In this document: positions 14,173-22,550 of the stretch, piece by piece | Numbering within the stretch: the first letter of the stretch is position 1 | Layout of the letters: the number at the start of each line of letters is the position of its first letter | Assembly: GCA_035545735.1 (NCBI GenBank) | Contig: DASZXS010000037.1 | Location: 10,723-74,722, forward strand | Length of the DNA: 64,000 bases | Origin: JAJYKC01 sp035545735 | Lineage (GTDB): Bacteria; Acidobacteriota; Terriglobia; Bryobacterales; Bryobacteraceae | Direction of reading: 5' to 3' | Made by a program: the position numbers and the translations under genes | The notes under the pieces: generated by a model | Databases searched by the model: none | Seen by the model: only the letters and a program-made list of their open reading frames with translations | Told to the model about the DNA's origin: nothing

Positions 14173-15402
14173 ATGCCCGATTCAACCTCTTCCGAGCACG
14201 GTGTTCCCCGCCGTCAGATCATTCGAGCCGCCGCAACCGGCGCCCTCGCCTTGGGTGCGGCGTCCTATTCCCGGATTCTGGGGGCGAACAACCGCGTGCG
14301 CATGGGCATCATCGGTTGCGGGGAGCGCGGCCGCTACGTCATGGGTGTGTTCCAGAAAAATCCAGGGGTCGAATTCGTGGCGGCCTGCGATATCTGGGGC
14401 GATCAAATCGACAAGGCAAAGAAAGAAGCATCCGGCGCGCGCGAGTATGGCGACCATCGCAAGCTCCTCGACGAGGGGAAAGACATCGACGCCGTTCTCA
14501 TTGCCACGCCCGACCACTGGCATTCCCGAATCGCTATTGATGCACTGAACGCCGGCAAGGACGTATATTGCGAAAAGCCCCTTACCCTGAAAATCGAAGA
14601 AGGCCCGGGCATCGTTAAGGCGGCGCGCGAAAACAACCGCGTCTGCCAGGTGGGCATGCAGCAGCGCTCCGGTTGGCACTACATCCACGCCCGCGACGAA
14701 TATTTCCGGAAGAAGAAGCTCGGAAAAATCACGATGGCGCGCACCTGGTGGCACGGCAACACCTATCACCTGCGTAAAGCGCCGGCCGAACTCGCCCAGA
14801 AGCCGGCGAACCTGGACTGGAACCGCTTCCTGGGGCCGGTGAAATGGCGCGATTGGGACCCGCAACAATACTGGAACTTTCGCGCGTATCTCGATTTCGG
14901 GGGCGGTCAGGTTACCGATCTGTTCACCCACTGGATCGATGCCGTCCACATGTTTATGGATCAGGACAATCCCACCAGCGCCGTCGCCATCGGCGGCATT
15001 TACGCGTATCCCGACGGCCGTACCGCTCCGGACACGATTAATGTTCTGCTCCAATATCCGGACCAGTGGACCGCAACCTTTGAGGCTACGCTCGCTCCCG
15101 GAATCAAGGGAGAGGGCATCGAAATGTGCGGGACGGAAGGCAAGCTTTGGATCGACCGGCGAAAGTTCATCTTCACTCCCGCTGAAAAGAATGCCGAGCC
15201 CATCCAGGTCGACGCGAAGCGGGAAATCGCCATCGATCACGTGGAGAACTTTCTCGAATGCCTGCAGACCCGTAAGCGCCCCAACGGCGACGTATATGTC
15301 GGGCATCGCAGCGCGCAAGCGTCACATTTGGGCAATCTCGCCTACGAGCAGAAGCGCGAGCTTCATTTCGACCCGGTGCGCGAAGAGATCCTGCCGCGAT
15401 AA
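14173..15402 (+). CDS. exported Gfo/Idh/MocA family oxidoreductase
   Basis: A 409-residue protein. Residues 13-35 (RRQIIRAAATGALALGA) form a twin-arginine-type signal, usual in this subfamily whose NAD(P) cofactor is bound before export. The Rossmann domain follows with RMGIIGCGERGRYV (about 43-56), then VLIATPDHWHSRIA and CEKPLTLKIEEG, where the Lys of EKP is the conserved cofactor/substrate residue. The C-terminal domain has GGGQVTDLFTHWIDAVH, with a His expected in the active site. The substrate is probably a sugar or sugar acid. The 3' end overlaps the convergent GNAT gene by 81 bp. Confidence 0.92.
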   Translation: MPDSTSSEHGVPRRQIIRAAATGALALGAASYSRILGANNRVRMGIIGCGERGRYVMGVFQKNPGVEFVAACDIWGDQIDKAKKEASGAREYGDHRKLLDEGKDIDAVLIATPDHWHSRIAIDALNAGKDVYCEKPLTLKIEEGPGIVKAARENNRVCQVGMQQRSGWHYIHARDEYFRKKKLGKITMARTWWHGNTYHLRKAPAELAQKPANLDWNRFLGPVKWRDWDPQQYWNFRAYLDFGGGQVTDLFTHWIDAVHMFMDQDNPTSAVAIGGIYAYPDGRTAPDTINVLLQYPDQWTATFEATLAPGIKGEGIEMCGTEGKLWIDRRKFIFTPAEKNAEPIQVDAKREIAIDHVENFLECLQTRKRPNGDVYVGHRSAQASHLGNLAYEQKRELHFDPVREEILPR

Positions 15403-15885
15403 CGCGTAAACCACCACTGGATAACCCTTGTATGCAAGGGCACGGTCGAAATGCAGACCGATCTTCCGCATGATGCGGATGGAAGCGGCGTTATCCTGGT
15501 GCGCGACGGAAATCAGAGGCGGAATTAGTGCCCGCTCCCGCGCATCGCGCAGTGCTTCCATCGCCGCTTCGGTCGCCAGACCCTGTCCCCAGTATCGCCG
15601 CGCCACCCACCAGCCGATTTCAGGCTCGGTGAAGCCATCGAGCATCCCCAGGCCGCAAAAGCCGGCAAAGCCGCCGTTCTCTTTGTGGACCAGTTTCCAG
15701 CGGCAATAGCCGCCGGCGGCGAACTGGACGGACTGCTTTTCCGCGAACCGGCGCGTCTGCTCGTCCGTCCACGGGACGCCCCCCGAGATGTACCGGACCA
15801 TCTCCGGATCGGTCGCAAGCGGACGAAACAAACGCCAATCGCCGGGCTCCCACAACTCCAGCCGCAGCCGCGCCGTTTCCAGCAC
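15322..15885 (-). CDS. GNAT family N-acetyltransferase (RimJ/RimL-like)
   Basis: A 187-residue acetyltransferase with GTG start at 15885, two bases after the stop of the upstream sensor kinase gene. The N-terminus LETARLRLELWEPGDWRLF is typical of the RimJ/RimL group. Motif A with the acetyl-CoA pyrophosphate loop is WGQGLATEAAMEAL, and the conserved C-terminal part is NAASIRIMRKIGL. Acceptor unknown. Its last 27 codons lie antisense to the end of the oxidoreductase gene at 14173-15402; the family fold is nearly complete before this tail. Confidence 0.87.
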   Translation of the reverse strand: MLETARLRLELWEPGDWRLFRPLATDPEMVRYISGGVPWTDEQTRRFAEKQSVQFAAGGYCRWKLVHKENGGFAGFCGLGMLDGFTEPEIGWWVARRYWGQGLATEAAMEALRDARERALIPPLISVAHQDNAASIRIMRKIGLHFDRALAYKGYPVVVYALSRQDLFAHRVEMKLALLLVGEIAQM

Positions 15886-15887
15886 GC

Positions 15888-17174
15888 TCAGGAAACCGCC
15901 GCCAGCTTGCCGGCCTGCAATTCCGGAATCTCGATTCCGGTACGCGTGCCCTCGCCCGGCTTGCTGTCAATCCACATGCGGTAGTCGCCGCCAAAGAGAA
16001 CCTTCAGCCTCTCGTTGACGTTGCTGACTCCGATGCCCAGTTCAAAAAGCGTCGCCAGGCGCGCCTCCGGAATTCCCACGCCGTCGTCGTCCACCACGAT
16101 GTGCAGCCGCTGCTCCTCCAGCCATGTCTTCACCTGGATGGTGCCGCCCTCCACCTTGCTGCTCAGCCCATGGCGGATGCTGTTTTCGATCAGAGGCTGC
16201 AGCAGCATGCTCGGAATCAGGCGGTCTTCGGTTTCCGGCGCGATGTCTTTTACGAATTTCAGCTTATCGCCGAAGCGTACCAGCTCGATCGCCATGTAGT
16301 TGTCGATGAAAGACAATTCGTCGCGTAACGGGCTCAGGTTCTCGGTCTTGCGCAGGAGGCGGCGGAGAATACTCGACAGCTTGTAAACCACGCTGCGCGC
16401 CTGCTCGGGATTGGTGCGAATCAACGAAGAAACGGAATTGAGGGTGTTGAAAAGAAAATGCGGGTTAATCTGGCTGGTCAGCGCCGCGAGCCGCGCTTCA
16501 TTCAGCCTGTGCTGCTGCTCTTCCAGCTTCTTTTCGTTTCGGGTGTTGTTCCAGATCTTGAGCGGCAACGTGATCGTAAGAATTGTCGTTAGATACACTG
16601 CCGCCACGGTAAAAGCATCCGGCCGGGTCCAATGCTGCTCCAGGGTAAATACGCCCTTCGCTCCGAACAGGCGCGCCACGGTGAGGCGCAGGAGTTCGGC
16701 CATTGCCGCGGCCAGGACGCAGGTAAGGTGGAAGGCGGTTTTTCGAAAATCCTGCCGCTGCCGGACAAGGCGATAGAGGCTCAGGTCGAGAAATGGAGAG
16801 AACCGCCACACATCTTCCTTCTCCGGCGCCAGATCGCGCAGGAGTCCGCCAAGCACGCCGACCCCGGCAAACAGGGGCATGGACATCAGCTCGCCGTTCA
16901 ACATGGCCGGAATCGAAATGAGCACTCCCGAGAGCAGTCCGGTGACATAACCTCCCACCAGGCCGGAAATCATACTGCCTTCCAGCCCCAGGTCGACAGC
17001 GGTGTAAGCGGGATTGGAGATTCGAATCGCCACCCCCGCGCCAAGCAGCCCGGAACATCCCAAGGCGAGCTTCACGCGCTGCAGCAGAGTGCGCTCTTCG
17101 CGCATCAGCATGCGCTGGAACGCGGAGAAGCGGACCAGGACACTGGCAAAGGATGCCGCCACGGCAAGCTTCAC
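15888..17174 (-). CDS. LytS/YehU-type membrane sensor histidine kinase
   Basis: At least 428 residues. The N-terminal half is a 5-6 helix membrane domain of the 5TM-LYT type (SNPAYTAVDLGLEGSMISGLVGGYVTGLL). The kinase is the His_kinase family (PF06580): phospho-acceptor His in ALTSQINPHFLFNTLNSV, then N-box LLQPLIENSIRHGL and G-box DDDGVGIPE. The GTG at 17174 is the last clear start, but the frame stays open upstream to about 17240. It encodes LLEQQYLITLLVKLAV, which looks like the beginning of helix 1, so translation may start earlier at a non-ATG codon. No LytTR response regulator is adjacent, so it is an orphan here. Divergent from ribA. Confidence 0.88.
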   Translation of the reverse strand: MKLAVAASFASVLVRFSAFQRMLMREERTLLQRVKLALGCSGLLGAGVAIRISNPAYTAVDLGLEGSMISGLVGGYVTGLLSGVLISIPAMLNGELMSMPLFAGVGVLGGLLRDLAPEKEDVWRFSPFLDLSLYRLVRQRQDFRKTAFHLTCVLAAAMAELLRLTVARLFGAKGVFTLEQHWTRPDAFTVAAVYLTTILTITLPLKIWNNTRNEKKLEEQQHRLNEARLAALTSQINPHFLFNTLNSVSSLIRTNPEQARSVVYKLSSILRRLLRKTENLSPLRDELSFIDNYMAIELVRFGDKLKFVKDIAPETEDRLIPSMLLQPLIENSIRHGLSSKVEGGTIQVKTWLEEQRLHIVVDDDGVGIPEARLATLFELGIGVSNVNERLKVLFGGDYRMWIDSKPGEGTRTGIEIPELQAGKLAAVS

Positions 17175-17248
17175 TAGAAGCGTGATCAGGTATTGTTGTT
17201 CCAGCAGGCCGTCCTGCCGAACATTATAATGAAAGAGCGCGGTATCTC

Positions 17249-17878
17249 ATGCAGGTTCCTTCCTCAGTCGCAGACATTGTGAATCCGGTCATCGAAAAAG
17301 TAGCAGAAGCGGATTTTCCCACTGCCTTCGGCCATTTTCGGATTTATGGTTTCAAAGTACACACCAACAGCGGCGAGGAGGAGGCGGTGGCCCTCAAAAT
17401 GGGCGATATCGCGTCGGGTGCGCCGCCGCTGGTCCGCATCCACTCCCAATGTTTGACCGGCGACGTGTTTCACAGCCTGCGCTGCGATTGCCGTCTTCAA
17501 CTCGAGCTGTCCCTCAAGAAGATTGCCAAGGAGGGGCGGGGCTTGATCGTCTATGAAAACCAGGAAGGGCGGGGAATCGGGCTGTTAAACAAGCTGCGCG
17601 CCTACGAGCTGCAGGATGCGGGCGCCGATACCGTGGAAGCCAACGAACGCCTCGGTTTTGAGGCCGATCTACGCAGTTACGCGACGCCAGGCGAGGTCAT
17701 CCGTTATTTTGGTGTGGGGAAAGTCCGGCTGGTTTCCAACAATCCGGAAAAAATCGCGGCGCTCGAGCACGCCGGCATTGAAGTGGTGGAGCGGGTGCCC
17801 GCCCTCGTCGCTCCAAATGACGCTGCCCGCCGGTATCTGAGGACGAAGAAGCAAAAGATGGGGCACCTGCTCGATTAG
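17249..17878 (+). CDS. ribA: GTP cyclohydrolase II
   Basis: A 209-residue enzyme that converts GTP to 2,5-diamino-6-ribosylamino-4(3H)-pyrimidinone 5'-phosphate, the first step of riboflavin synthesis. The zinc cysteines are in SQCLTGDVFHSLRCDCRLQL. The GTP-handling motifs YENQEGRGIGLLNKLRAYELQ and the Arg/Tyr active-site residues are present. It is a stand-alone RibA, not a RibBA fusion; other rib genes are not nearby. No FMN riboswitch fits in the 74-bp upstream gap. Confidence 0.95.
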   Translation: MQVPSSVADIVNPVIEKVAEADFPTAFGHFRIYGFKVHTNSGEEEAVALKMGDIASGAPPLVRIHSQCLTGDVFHSLRCDCRLQLELSLKKIAKEGRGLIVYENQEGRGIGLLNKLRAYELQDAGADTVEANERLGFEADLRSYATPGEVIRYFGVGKVRLVSNNPEKIAALEHAGIEVVERVPALVAPNDAARRYLRTKKQKMGHLLD

Positions 17879-17879
17879 C

Positions 17880-18305
17880 TCACGCTTCGAGCGAGGCGGT
17901 CATGGTAATGGCCGCCCTCAGCACGCGCGAAACGGGGCAGTTCTTTTCCGCGGATTCCGCCGCCGCATCGAATTTCGATTTGTCCGCGCCGGGAATCTTC
18001 GCCTTCACGTCCAGGTGCACCGCCGTAATGGTAAAACCGGCGCCGGTTTTCTCGAGACTCAGCGTCGCGTTGGTATCCAGGCTCTCGGCGGTGAGCCCCG
18101 CCTTCCCGAGTTCGGCCGAAAGCGCCATGGTGAAGCAGCCGGCATGCGCGGCCGCGATTAATTCTTCCGGATTTGTCCCGATGCCATCGGCGAAGCGGGT
18201 GCTAAAAGAGTATTGCGACTCCTTCAGTACTCCGCTCGCGGTCGAAACCGTTCCCTGACCGGTCTTCAGATCGCCCGCCCAATGTGCGCTTGCCGTCCTT
18301 TTCAT
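17880..18305 (-). CDS. osmC: OsmC family peroxiredoxin
   Basis: A 141-residue protein from the ATG at 18305; the frame could start 13 codons earlier. The two catalytic cysteines of OsmC are present: AHAGCFTMALSAEL and AEKNCPVSRVLRAA. The N-terminus has the family pattern AHWAGDLKTGQGTVSTASG and the EELIAAAHAGC helix. It reduces organic hydroperoxides in the cytosol, normally with lipoylated or thiol reductants. Convergent with ribA, with stop codons adjacent. Confidence 0.92.
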   Translation of the reverse strand: MKRTASAHWAGDLKTGQGTVSTASGVLKESQYSFSTRFADGIGTNPEELIAAAHAGCFTMALSAELGKAGLTAESLDTNATLSLEKTGAGFTITAVHLDVKAKIPGADKSKFDAAAESAEKNCPVSRVLRAAITMTASLEA

Positions 18306-18377
18306 CCTTCCATCGTATTTCTTTTTGCCGGCCGGAGCTGCCATTCTCCGGCGACCGCCTTGTGGTACGAATGATCG

Positions 18378-19166
18378 TTAGGAAAGTTGGCGATAGCTCG
18401 CCAAGGTGACGCCACCGGTCCCGAGCGCGTCACGGACCGCTGGCGAGGTCAACGCCTCCAGTTCCCGCTGACGGCTCTCTTTCAACCTGGTTCGCGCGCT
18501 CTGCAACTCGCCGGTGCAATAGCCGGGATGGCACATGAATTCCGTTGTCCCTTCCGGGAGTTGACGGATCAGCCGCGAAAGCTCGGCGGCGTCGTAGCGT
18601 CCCGTGAGCCGGAAACCGCCGAAATGGTCCGTGGTTTTGCAGTGGCGAGCTTTCAACACGCGCGTGAAGCGGCCGCGTACCACCCCGAACGCCGCGCTGG
18701 CGAGTCTTGTCGTCAACGGAATTCCGTCCGCCTGGAGCGGGAAATCGAAGGGACGCCGCACCCAGCGGATGCCGAATTCCTCCGAAATTCGCGCCACCGC
18801 ATCCAGCACGGACGGCAGCAGATGGGTATGTTTATGCGTATCGAGATGCGTCGGAACGATCCCCGCCTCGAGAATCCGCGTCACCTGCCGCTTCAGTTCC
18901 CGGTAGATTGGAATACGCCCCAACGCTACGGCCCGCACCAGTTGCGGCACGCTCGACGGAAAGCCCGGGCTGCCCACTAATACCAGGTGGCATCCGATAT
19001 CCAGAGACGGAGTTTCGCGCGCCAGTTCAACCGCGTGTTCGAAGGCCTCGCCGGTAGCCATCAACGTCGTCGCGGTAAGGATCCCGCTGCGATGCGCGTG
19101 TACGATACCCTCATTCACGTCGCGGGTAAAGCCGAAATCATCGGCATTGACCACCAGCGTTTTCAA
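18378..19166 (-). CDS. hpnK: ChbG/HpnK family carbohydrate deacetylase-like protein
   Basis: A 262-residue YdjC-fold (PF04794) protein. The metal-site motifs are NADDFGFTRDVNEGI (Asp pair at 8-12), GCHLVL, and THLDTHKHTHLLPSVLD. ECF-rich C-terminal FMCHPGY carries another His. HpnK is the family member named from hopanoid clusters, and ChbG deacetylates chito-oligosaccharides. The ATG overlaps the end of the MCE gene by 4 bp, so it is translated as the fourth gene of the mlaEFD operon. That link favours a lipid-related substrate over chitin, but this is inference. Confidence 0.82.
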   Translation of the reverse strand: MKTLVVNADDFGFTRDVNEGIVHAHRSGILTATTLMATGEAFEHAVELARETPSLDIGCHLVLVGSPGFPSSVPQLVRAVALGRIPIYRELKRQVTRILEAGIVPTHLDTHKHTHLLPSVLDAVARISEEFGIRWVRRPFDFPLQADGIPLTTRLASAAFGVVRGRFTRVLKARHCKTTDHFGGFRLTGRYDAAELSRLIRQLPEGTTEFMCHPGYCTGELQSARTRLKESRQRELEALTSPAVRDALGTGGVTLASYRQLS

Positions 19167-20236
19167 AACAGGCCCAGTTTGATTCGCAGAAACTTCTTTG
19201 GATTCGCCCTGAAATCCTTTAGAAGGCCATTCATTTCCCGCGTGGTCCCATTCAGGCTGTCGTAGAGTTGCGGGTTTACCAGAAGCTGTCCGATGGTGCC
19301 TTGTCCCGCGTTCATGCGGTCGAGCATCGTGTCGAGTTTCGCGATCGTGTCTGAAATCTGCTTGTGAAGCTGATCCGACGCGATCAGCTTCCCGGCCGTT
19401 CCTTTGCCGGCTTCGAGATTGGCCATAATGCGCCGCAGATCCACGATGGCTTTGTGGGCTTCATCGTACAGCGCCGGGTCATTCAGCAGCTTGCCCGCGG
19501 TGCCTTTGCCGGCCTGAACGCCGGCGACCATGGAATCGACGCGCGAAACCGAAGTGCGCACATCGTTATACAAGCCGGGGTCATACAGCAGTTTGCCCAG
19601 CGTCCCCTGGTTGGAGTTCAACGCCAGCGTGATTTTCTGCACCTGCGCGGCGATGTCGTTGATCCGGTTGTAGAGTTCGTCGTCCTTGAGCAGCTTGCCG
19701 ATGCTGCCCTGTCCGGACTCCACCAGGCCGATAATGTTGTTCGCTTTTTCCACGGTGTCCTTAAGCGACGCAAGAATCGCGTAGCCCTGCTGCACCACAT
19801 CCTCGAATTCGGCGGTGTTCAGGCTGGGCAGTGTCTGGCCGCCGCGTATCGTTTGCGAACTCTTACCGCGGGTGATGTTAATGAACTTGGTGCCAAGCAG
19901 ATTCGCCGCACTGATGGCTGTGATCGAGTCCACGGGTATGGAGCGCAAATAACTATCGCGGATTTCCATATCGACGCGGATCTGCTTTTGTGGATCGGCG
20001 CTCCCGGAAAGCGAGATCTTTCGCACCTTCCCGACCGGGATACCATTCAGCGTTACCGGAGCGCCGTCGGTCAGCGCCGCCGAATCGCTCAGGAACGTGT
20101 AGACGGAAGAGTTGCCCTCAAAAAAATTGCGATCGCCCGTGATGAGAAACAGCACGATCGCGAAAATAGTCATGGCGGCAATCGCCAGCAGGCCTACCTT
20201 CAGACGGGCCCAGCTTGCTTTGGATTGAACGGGCAT
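19163..20236 (-). CDS. mlaD: MCE/MlaD family lipid-transport protein with GKLL repeats
   Basis: A 357-residue inner-membrane-anchored periplasmic protein. One N-terminal helix (about 12-34) is followed by the MCE domain (about 40-120: GAPVTLNGIPVGKVRKI, then NLLGTKFINITRG). The C-terminal half contains five copies of a motif G-x-GT-x-GKLL-x-D-x-x-LY, each separated by 30-40 residues, predicted amphipathic helix. MlaD proteins bind phospholipids between the MlaFE transporter and periplasmic carriers. It ends with NPKKFLRIKLGLF, a common tail in bacterial MCE proteins. Located after mlaE and mlaF in the same operon. Confidence 0.92.
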   Translation of the reverse strand: MPVQSKASWARLKVGLLAIAAMTIFAIVLFLITGDRNFFEGNSSVYTFLSDSAALTDGAPVTLNGIPVGKVRKISLSGSADPQKQIRVDMEIRDSYLRSIPVDSITAISAANLLGTKFINITRGKSSQTIRGGQTLPSLNTAEFEDVVQQGYAILASLKDTVEKANNIIGLVESGQGSIGKLLKDDELYNRINDIAAQVQKITLALNSNQGTLGKLLYDPGLYNDVRTSVSRVDSMVAGVQAGKGTAGKLLNDPALYDEAHKAIVDLRRIMANLEAGKGTAGKLIASDQLHKQISDTIAKLDTMLDRMNAGQGTIGQLLVNPQLYDSLNGTTREMNGLLKDFRANPKKFLRIKLGLF

Positions 20237-20242
20237 CTCGCG

Positions 20243-21124
20243 TCAACGCCTCACGAATTTTCTTACGTACGAATCGGTGCACGCTTCCAGCTCACTCTGG
20301 CTGCCTTCGAAGGCAAGCCTGCCTTCGTTCAACACCATGAAGACCGTCCGGGCATCCGAGCCAGGCGTTGAACCGGAGGTCTGGGCGGTTTTCGTGCCCG
20401 TTTTCGTGGATCTCCCGTCCGGCCGGCGCTCAAGTTGTCCCCTGTGGGGATTGTAGCGAAAATTTGCCATGAGCTGCCCATCCTGATAACGGTGAGTCAC
20501 GATCAGGCTCGCTGTGTTCTGGCTGTCCCGCTTCTTGGCCACCAGCGCCATGATCGTGTTAGCGGTAATCGGGTCCAGGCCGGCCGTGGGGGAGTCATAG
20601 AGCACCAGCGGCGGTTCCGTCACCACGGCGCGGGCGATTCCCACACGGCGGCGCATTCCGCCCGACAGTTGGCCGGGGAATTTTTCGAGCGTCTCTTCCA
20701 GTTCCACGAATTTCAACGCCTCCAGCACTCGTTCGGAGATATGCGCGGCGTCGGGCCGCGCTTGCTTTGCCAGCGTATTTTCCAGAGGGTAAGCCACGTT
20801 GTCCTCGATGGTCAGCGAGTCGAACAGACCTCCTTCCTGAAAAAGCACCCCAACGCGCGCGCGGAGGGGGAAGAGATTTGGTTCCTTTTGGCCGGTAACC
20901 TCCTCGCCCAGCAGAAAGATCCGCCCCTCGTCGACGGGGACCAGGCCGATCGCGGTCTTGAGTAGCATCGTCTTCCCGCTCCCCGCCGCACCCAGGATGA
21001 CCCGCGTTTCACCCGCCCGCACATCGAACGAGATCCGGTCAAGAGCCTTGGTCTTTTCGAAGCTCAAGGTCACGTCTTCAAACCGCAGGACACAATCTCC
21101 ATTCAGATTTCCCGTTCCGCCCAT
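20243..21124 (-). CDS. mlaF: Mla-type ABC transporter ATP-binding protein
   Basis: A 293-residue ATPase. Walker A GAAGSGKTML is at about residue 42, the signature LSGGMRRRVGIARA at about 150, Walker B LVLYDSPTAGLDP just after, and the H-loop VTHRY. It differs from E. coli MlaF by a roughly 50-residue charged insertion after the H-loop (NPHRGQLERRPDGRSTKTGT), before the closing FMVLNEGRLAFEG segment. It powers lipid movement through MlaE. The gene is 6 bp from both mlaE and mlaD. Confidence 0.93.
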   Translation of the reverse strand: MGGTGNLNGDCVLRFEDVTLSFEKTKALDRISFDVRAGETRVILGAAGSGKTMLLKTAIGLVPVDEGRIFLLGEEVTGQKEPNLFPLRARVGVLFQEGGLFDSLTIEDNVAYPLENTLAKQARPDAAHISERVLEALKFVELEETLEKFPGQLSGGMRRRVGIARAVVTEPPLVLYDSPTAGLDPITANTIMALVAKKRDSQNTASLIVTHRYQDGQLMANFRYNPHRGQLERRPDGRSTKTGTKTAQTSGSTPGSDARTVFMVLNEGRLAFEGSQSELEACTDSYVRKFVRR

Positions 21125-21130
21125 ACGCGC

Positions 21131-21886
21131 CTACAAATTCACAAACACCCGCGTAATCAGCGCGGTAAGAACGAATATCCAAACCGACGCGATCACCACC
21201 GCCTGCGTGGTGGCGCGTCCGACGCCCTGCGTTCCCCCGCTGGTTTTCATCCCATAGAAGCACCCGACCAATGAGATGACAAAGGCGAAGACAAATGGCT
21301 TCAGAAGCCCCTGCACCAGGTCGTTGTATTCGAGCGCCTGGTAGGCCGGCGTCCAATATTGCGACGCCGACAAGTGCAAAGAGAAGTAGGCGATGATAAA
21401 ACCGCCCACCATTCCCAGAAAGTCGGCCACGATGGTGAGCAGGGGCAGCATGATGCATGTCGCGATCAGGCGCGGCGTCACCAGTTTCTTGATCGGGTCG
21501 GTTCCGAGCGCGCGCATGGCGTCAATCTGCTCGGTGACCTTCATCGAGCCAAGCTCGCTGGCGATGCCCGATGCATTGCGTCCGGCGACCAGCAGGGCGG
21601 TCAATACCGGGCCCAATTCGCGGACCAGCGTGATCATCACGATCTGCCCCACTTGCCCCGTGGCGCCGTAGACCGCCAGCGCCCGCGACATCTGCATCGT
21701 GATCACCAGCCCGCTAAAAAACCCGGTGAGCACCACAATAGGGAGGCTGCCCACGCCGATCGCGTCCATCTGTATCGCGACATCGTCCCAGTAATGCGGC
21801 GACCGGAATATATTCTTCAAAGCCCGGCCGGCAAGCTCAAAAAACTCCTGAAGCTGCGCGACGGGAGATTTCAGGAAATCAAGCAC
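21131..21886 (-). CDS. mlaE: MlaE/YrbE family ABC transporter permease
   Basis: A 251-residue permease with the full MlaE pattern: N-terminal amphipathic helix, VLTGFFSGLVITMQMSRAL, then ELGPVLTALLVAGRNASGIA and ELGSMKVTEQIDAMRALGTDP, which is the coupling region. The last helix is VVIASVWIFVLTALITRVFV. With MlaF and MlaD it forms the inner-membrane complex that moves phospholipids, or possibly other lipids, between membranes. First gene of the mlaE-mlaF-mlaD-hpnK operon. Confidence 0.95.
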   Translation of the reverse strand: MLDFLKSPVAQLQEFFELAGRALKNIFRSPHYWDDVAIQMDAIGVGSLPIVVLTGFFSGLVITMQMSRALAVYGATGQVGQIVMITLVRELGPVLTALLVAGRNASGIASELGSMKVTEQIDAMRALGTDPIKKLVTPRLIATCIMLPLLTIVADFLGMVGGFIIAYFSLHLSASQYWTPAYQALEYNDLVQGLLKPFVFAFVISLVGCFYGMKTSGGTQGVGRATTQAVVIASVWIFVLTALITRVFVNL

Positions 21887-21942
21887 GGGCGCCTCTCTCT
21901 GGTTGGACCGATGCTGGCACGGGACTGTCGAAACGCATGGGA

Positions 21943-22494
21943 TCAGCGCTGGCTCGCTTCTCCCGAGGCAACTCGCCGATTGAATTCTTCCGATTTTCCG
22001 CGCGGCACAGTCAGCGCCTGCCAGCGGTCTCCCGCCAGGTGCTTCGCGAGAAATACAATCTGGCCGATGTGCATCGCGTAGTGCGCCACCTGCCGGTTGA
22101 TGGCCTGCATCACCGAGTGCGGTTCACCGCGAATCGGCACGCTGCGGGTGAGGTCGGCATCGGTCAAGGGCCGCAATGCGGCGAATACCAGGTCCCAGCC
22201 GTCCGCCCAAAGCTGCATCATCTCGTCGCGCGTGGCGGGAGGATGCTCAAACTCGGTATCGCGTTGGCGGTCCGGCTTTTCACCGTCCGTTGTCAGGAAG
22301 TCTGTCCACCGCGAGCGCATATTACCCGCAATGTGCTTTACGATGATCGCGATGGAGTTGGACTCGCCATCCAACGCGTGAAACAAAGCGCCATCGTCCA
22401 CCTGAGCCATGGCTTGTTCGCCAAGTCTCTTGTATTGAGCGAACAGTGCCAGCGAATCTTCAACATACGAAGTGCTGTAGCGGTGCCCCATCAT
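21943..22494 (-). CDS. DinB-like protein (DUF1572)
   Basis: A 183-residue four-helix DinB/YfiT-fold protein. The three metal-binding histidines are in IIVKHIAGNMRSRW and HYAMHIGQIVFLAKHL. The FLTTDGEKPDRQRDTEFE segment is typical of DUF1572. Proteins of this superfamily are often thiol-dependent metalloenzymes; the actual reaction is unknown here. It is the first gene upstream of the mlaE operon on the same strand, but a 56-bp gap makes co-transcription uncertain. Start could be either of the first two ATG codons. Confidence 0.83.
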   Translation of the reverse strand: MMGHRYSTSYVEDSLALFAQYKRLGEQAMAQVDDGALFHALDGESNSIAIIVKHIAGNMRSRWTDFLTTDGEKPDRQRDTEFEHPPATRDEMMQLWADGWDLVFAALRPLTDADLTRSVPIRGEPHSVMQAINRQVAHYAMHIGQIVFLAKHLAGDRWQALTVPRGKSEEFNRRVASGEASQR

Positions 22495-22550
22495 CCGATT
22501 ATCCCCGAACCCCGGCTACCTTGCCCACAGCCGGGTGAACCGGGCTGGTC

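Noticed and set aside
14182..15318. A 378-codon minus-strand frame
   Set aside because: Antisense of the Gfo/Idh/MocA oxidoreductase; no recognisable product.
17175..17248. FMN riboswitch upstream of ribA
   Set aside because: The gap is only 74 bp and shows none of the conserved RFN helices.
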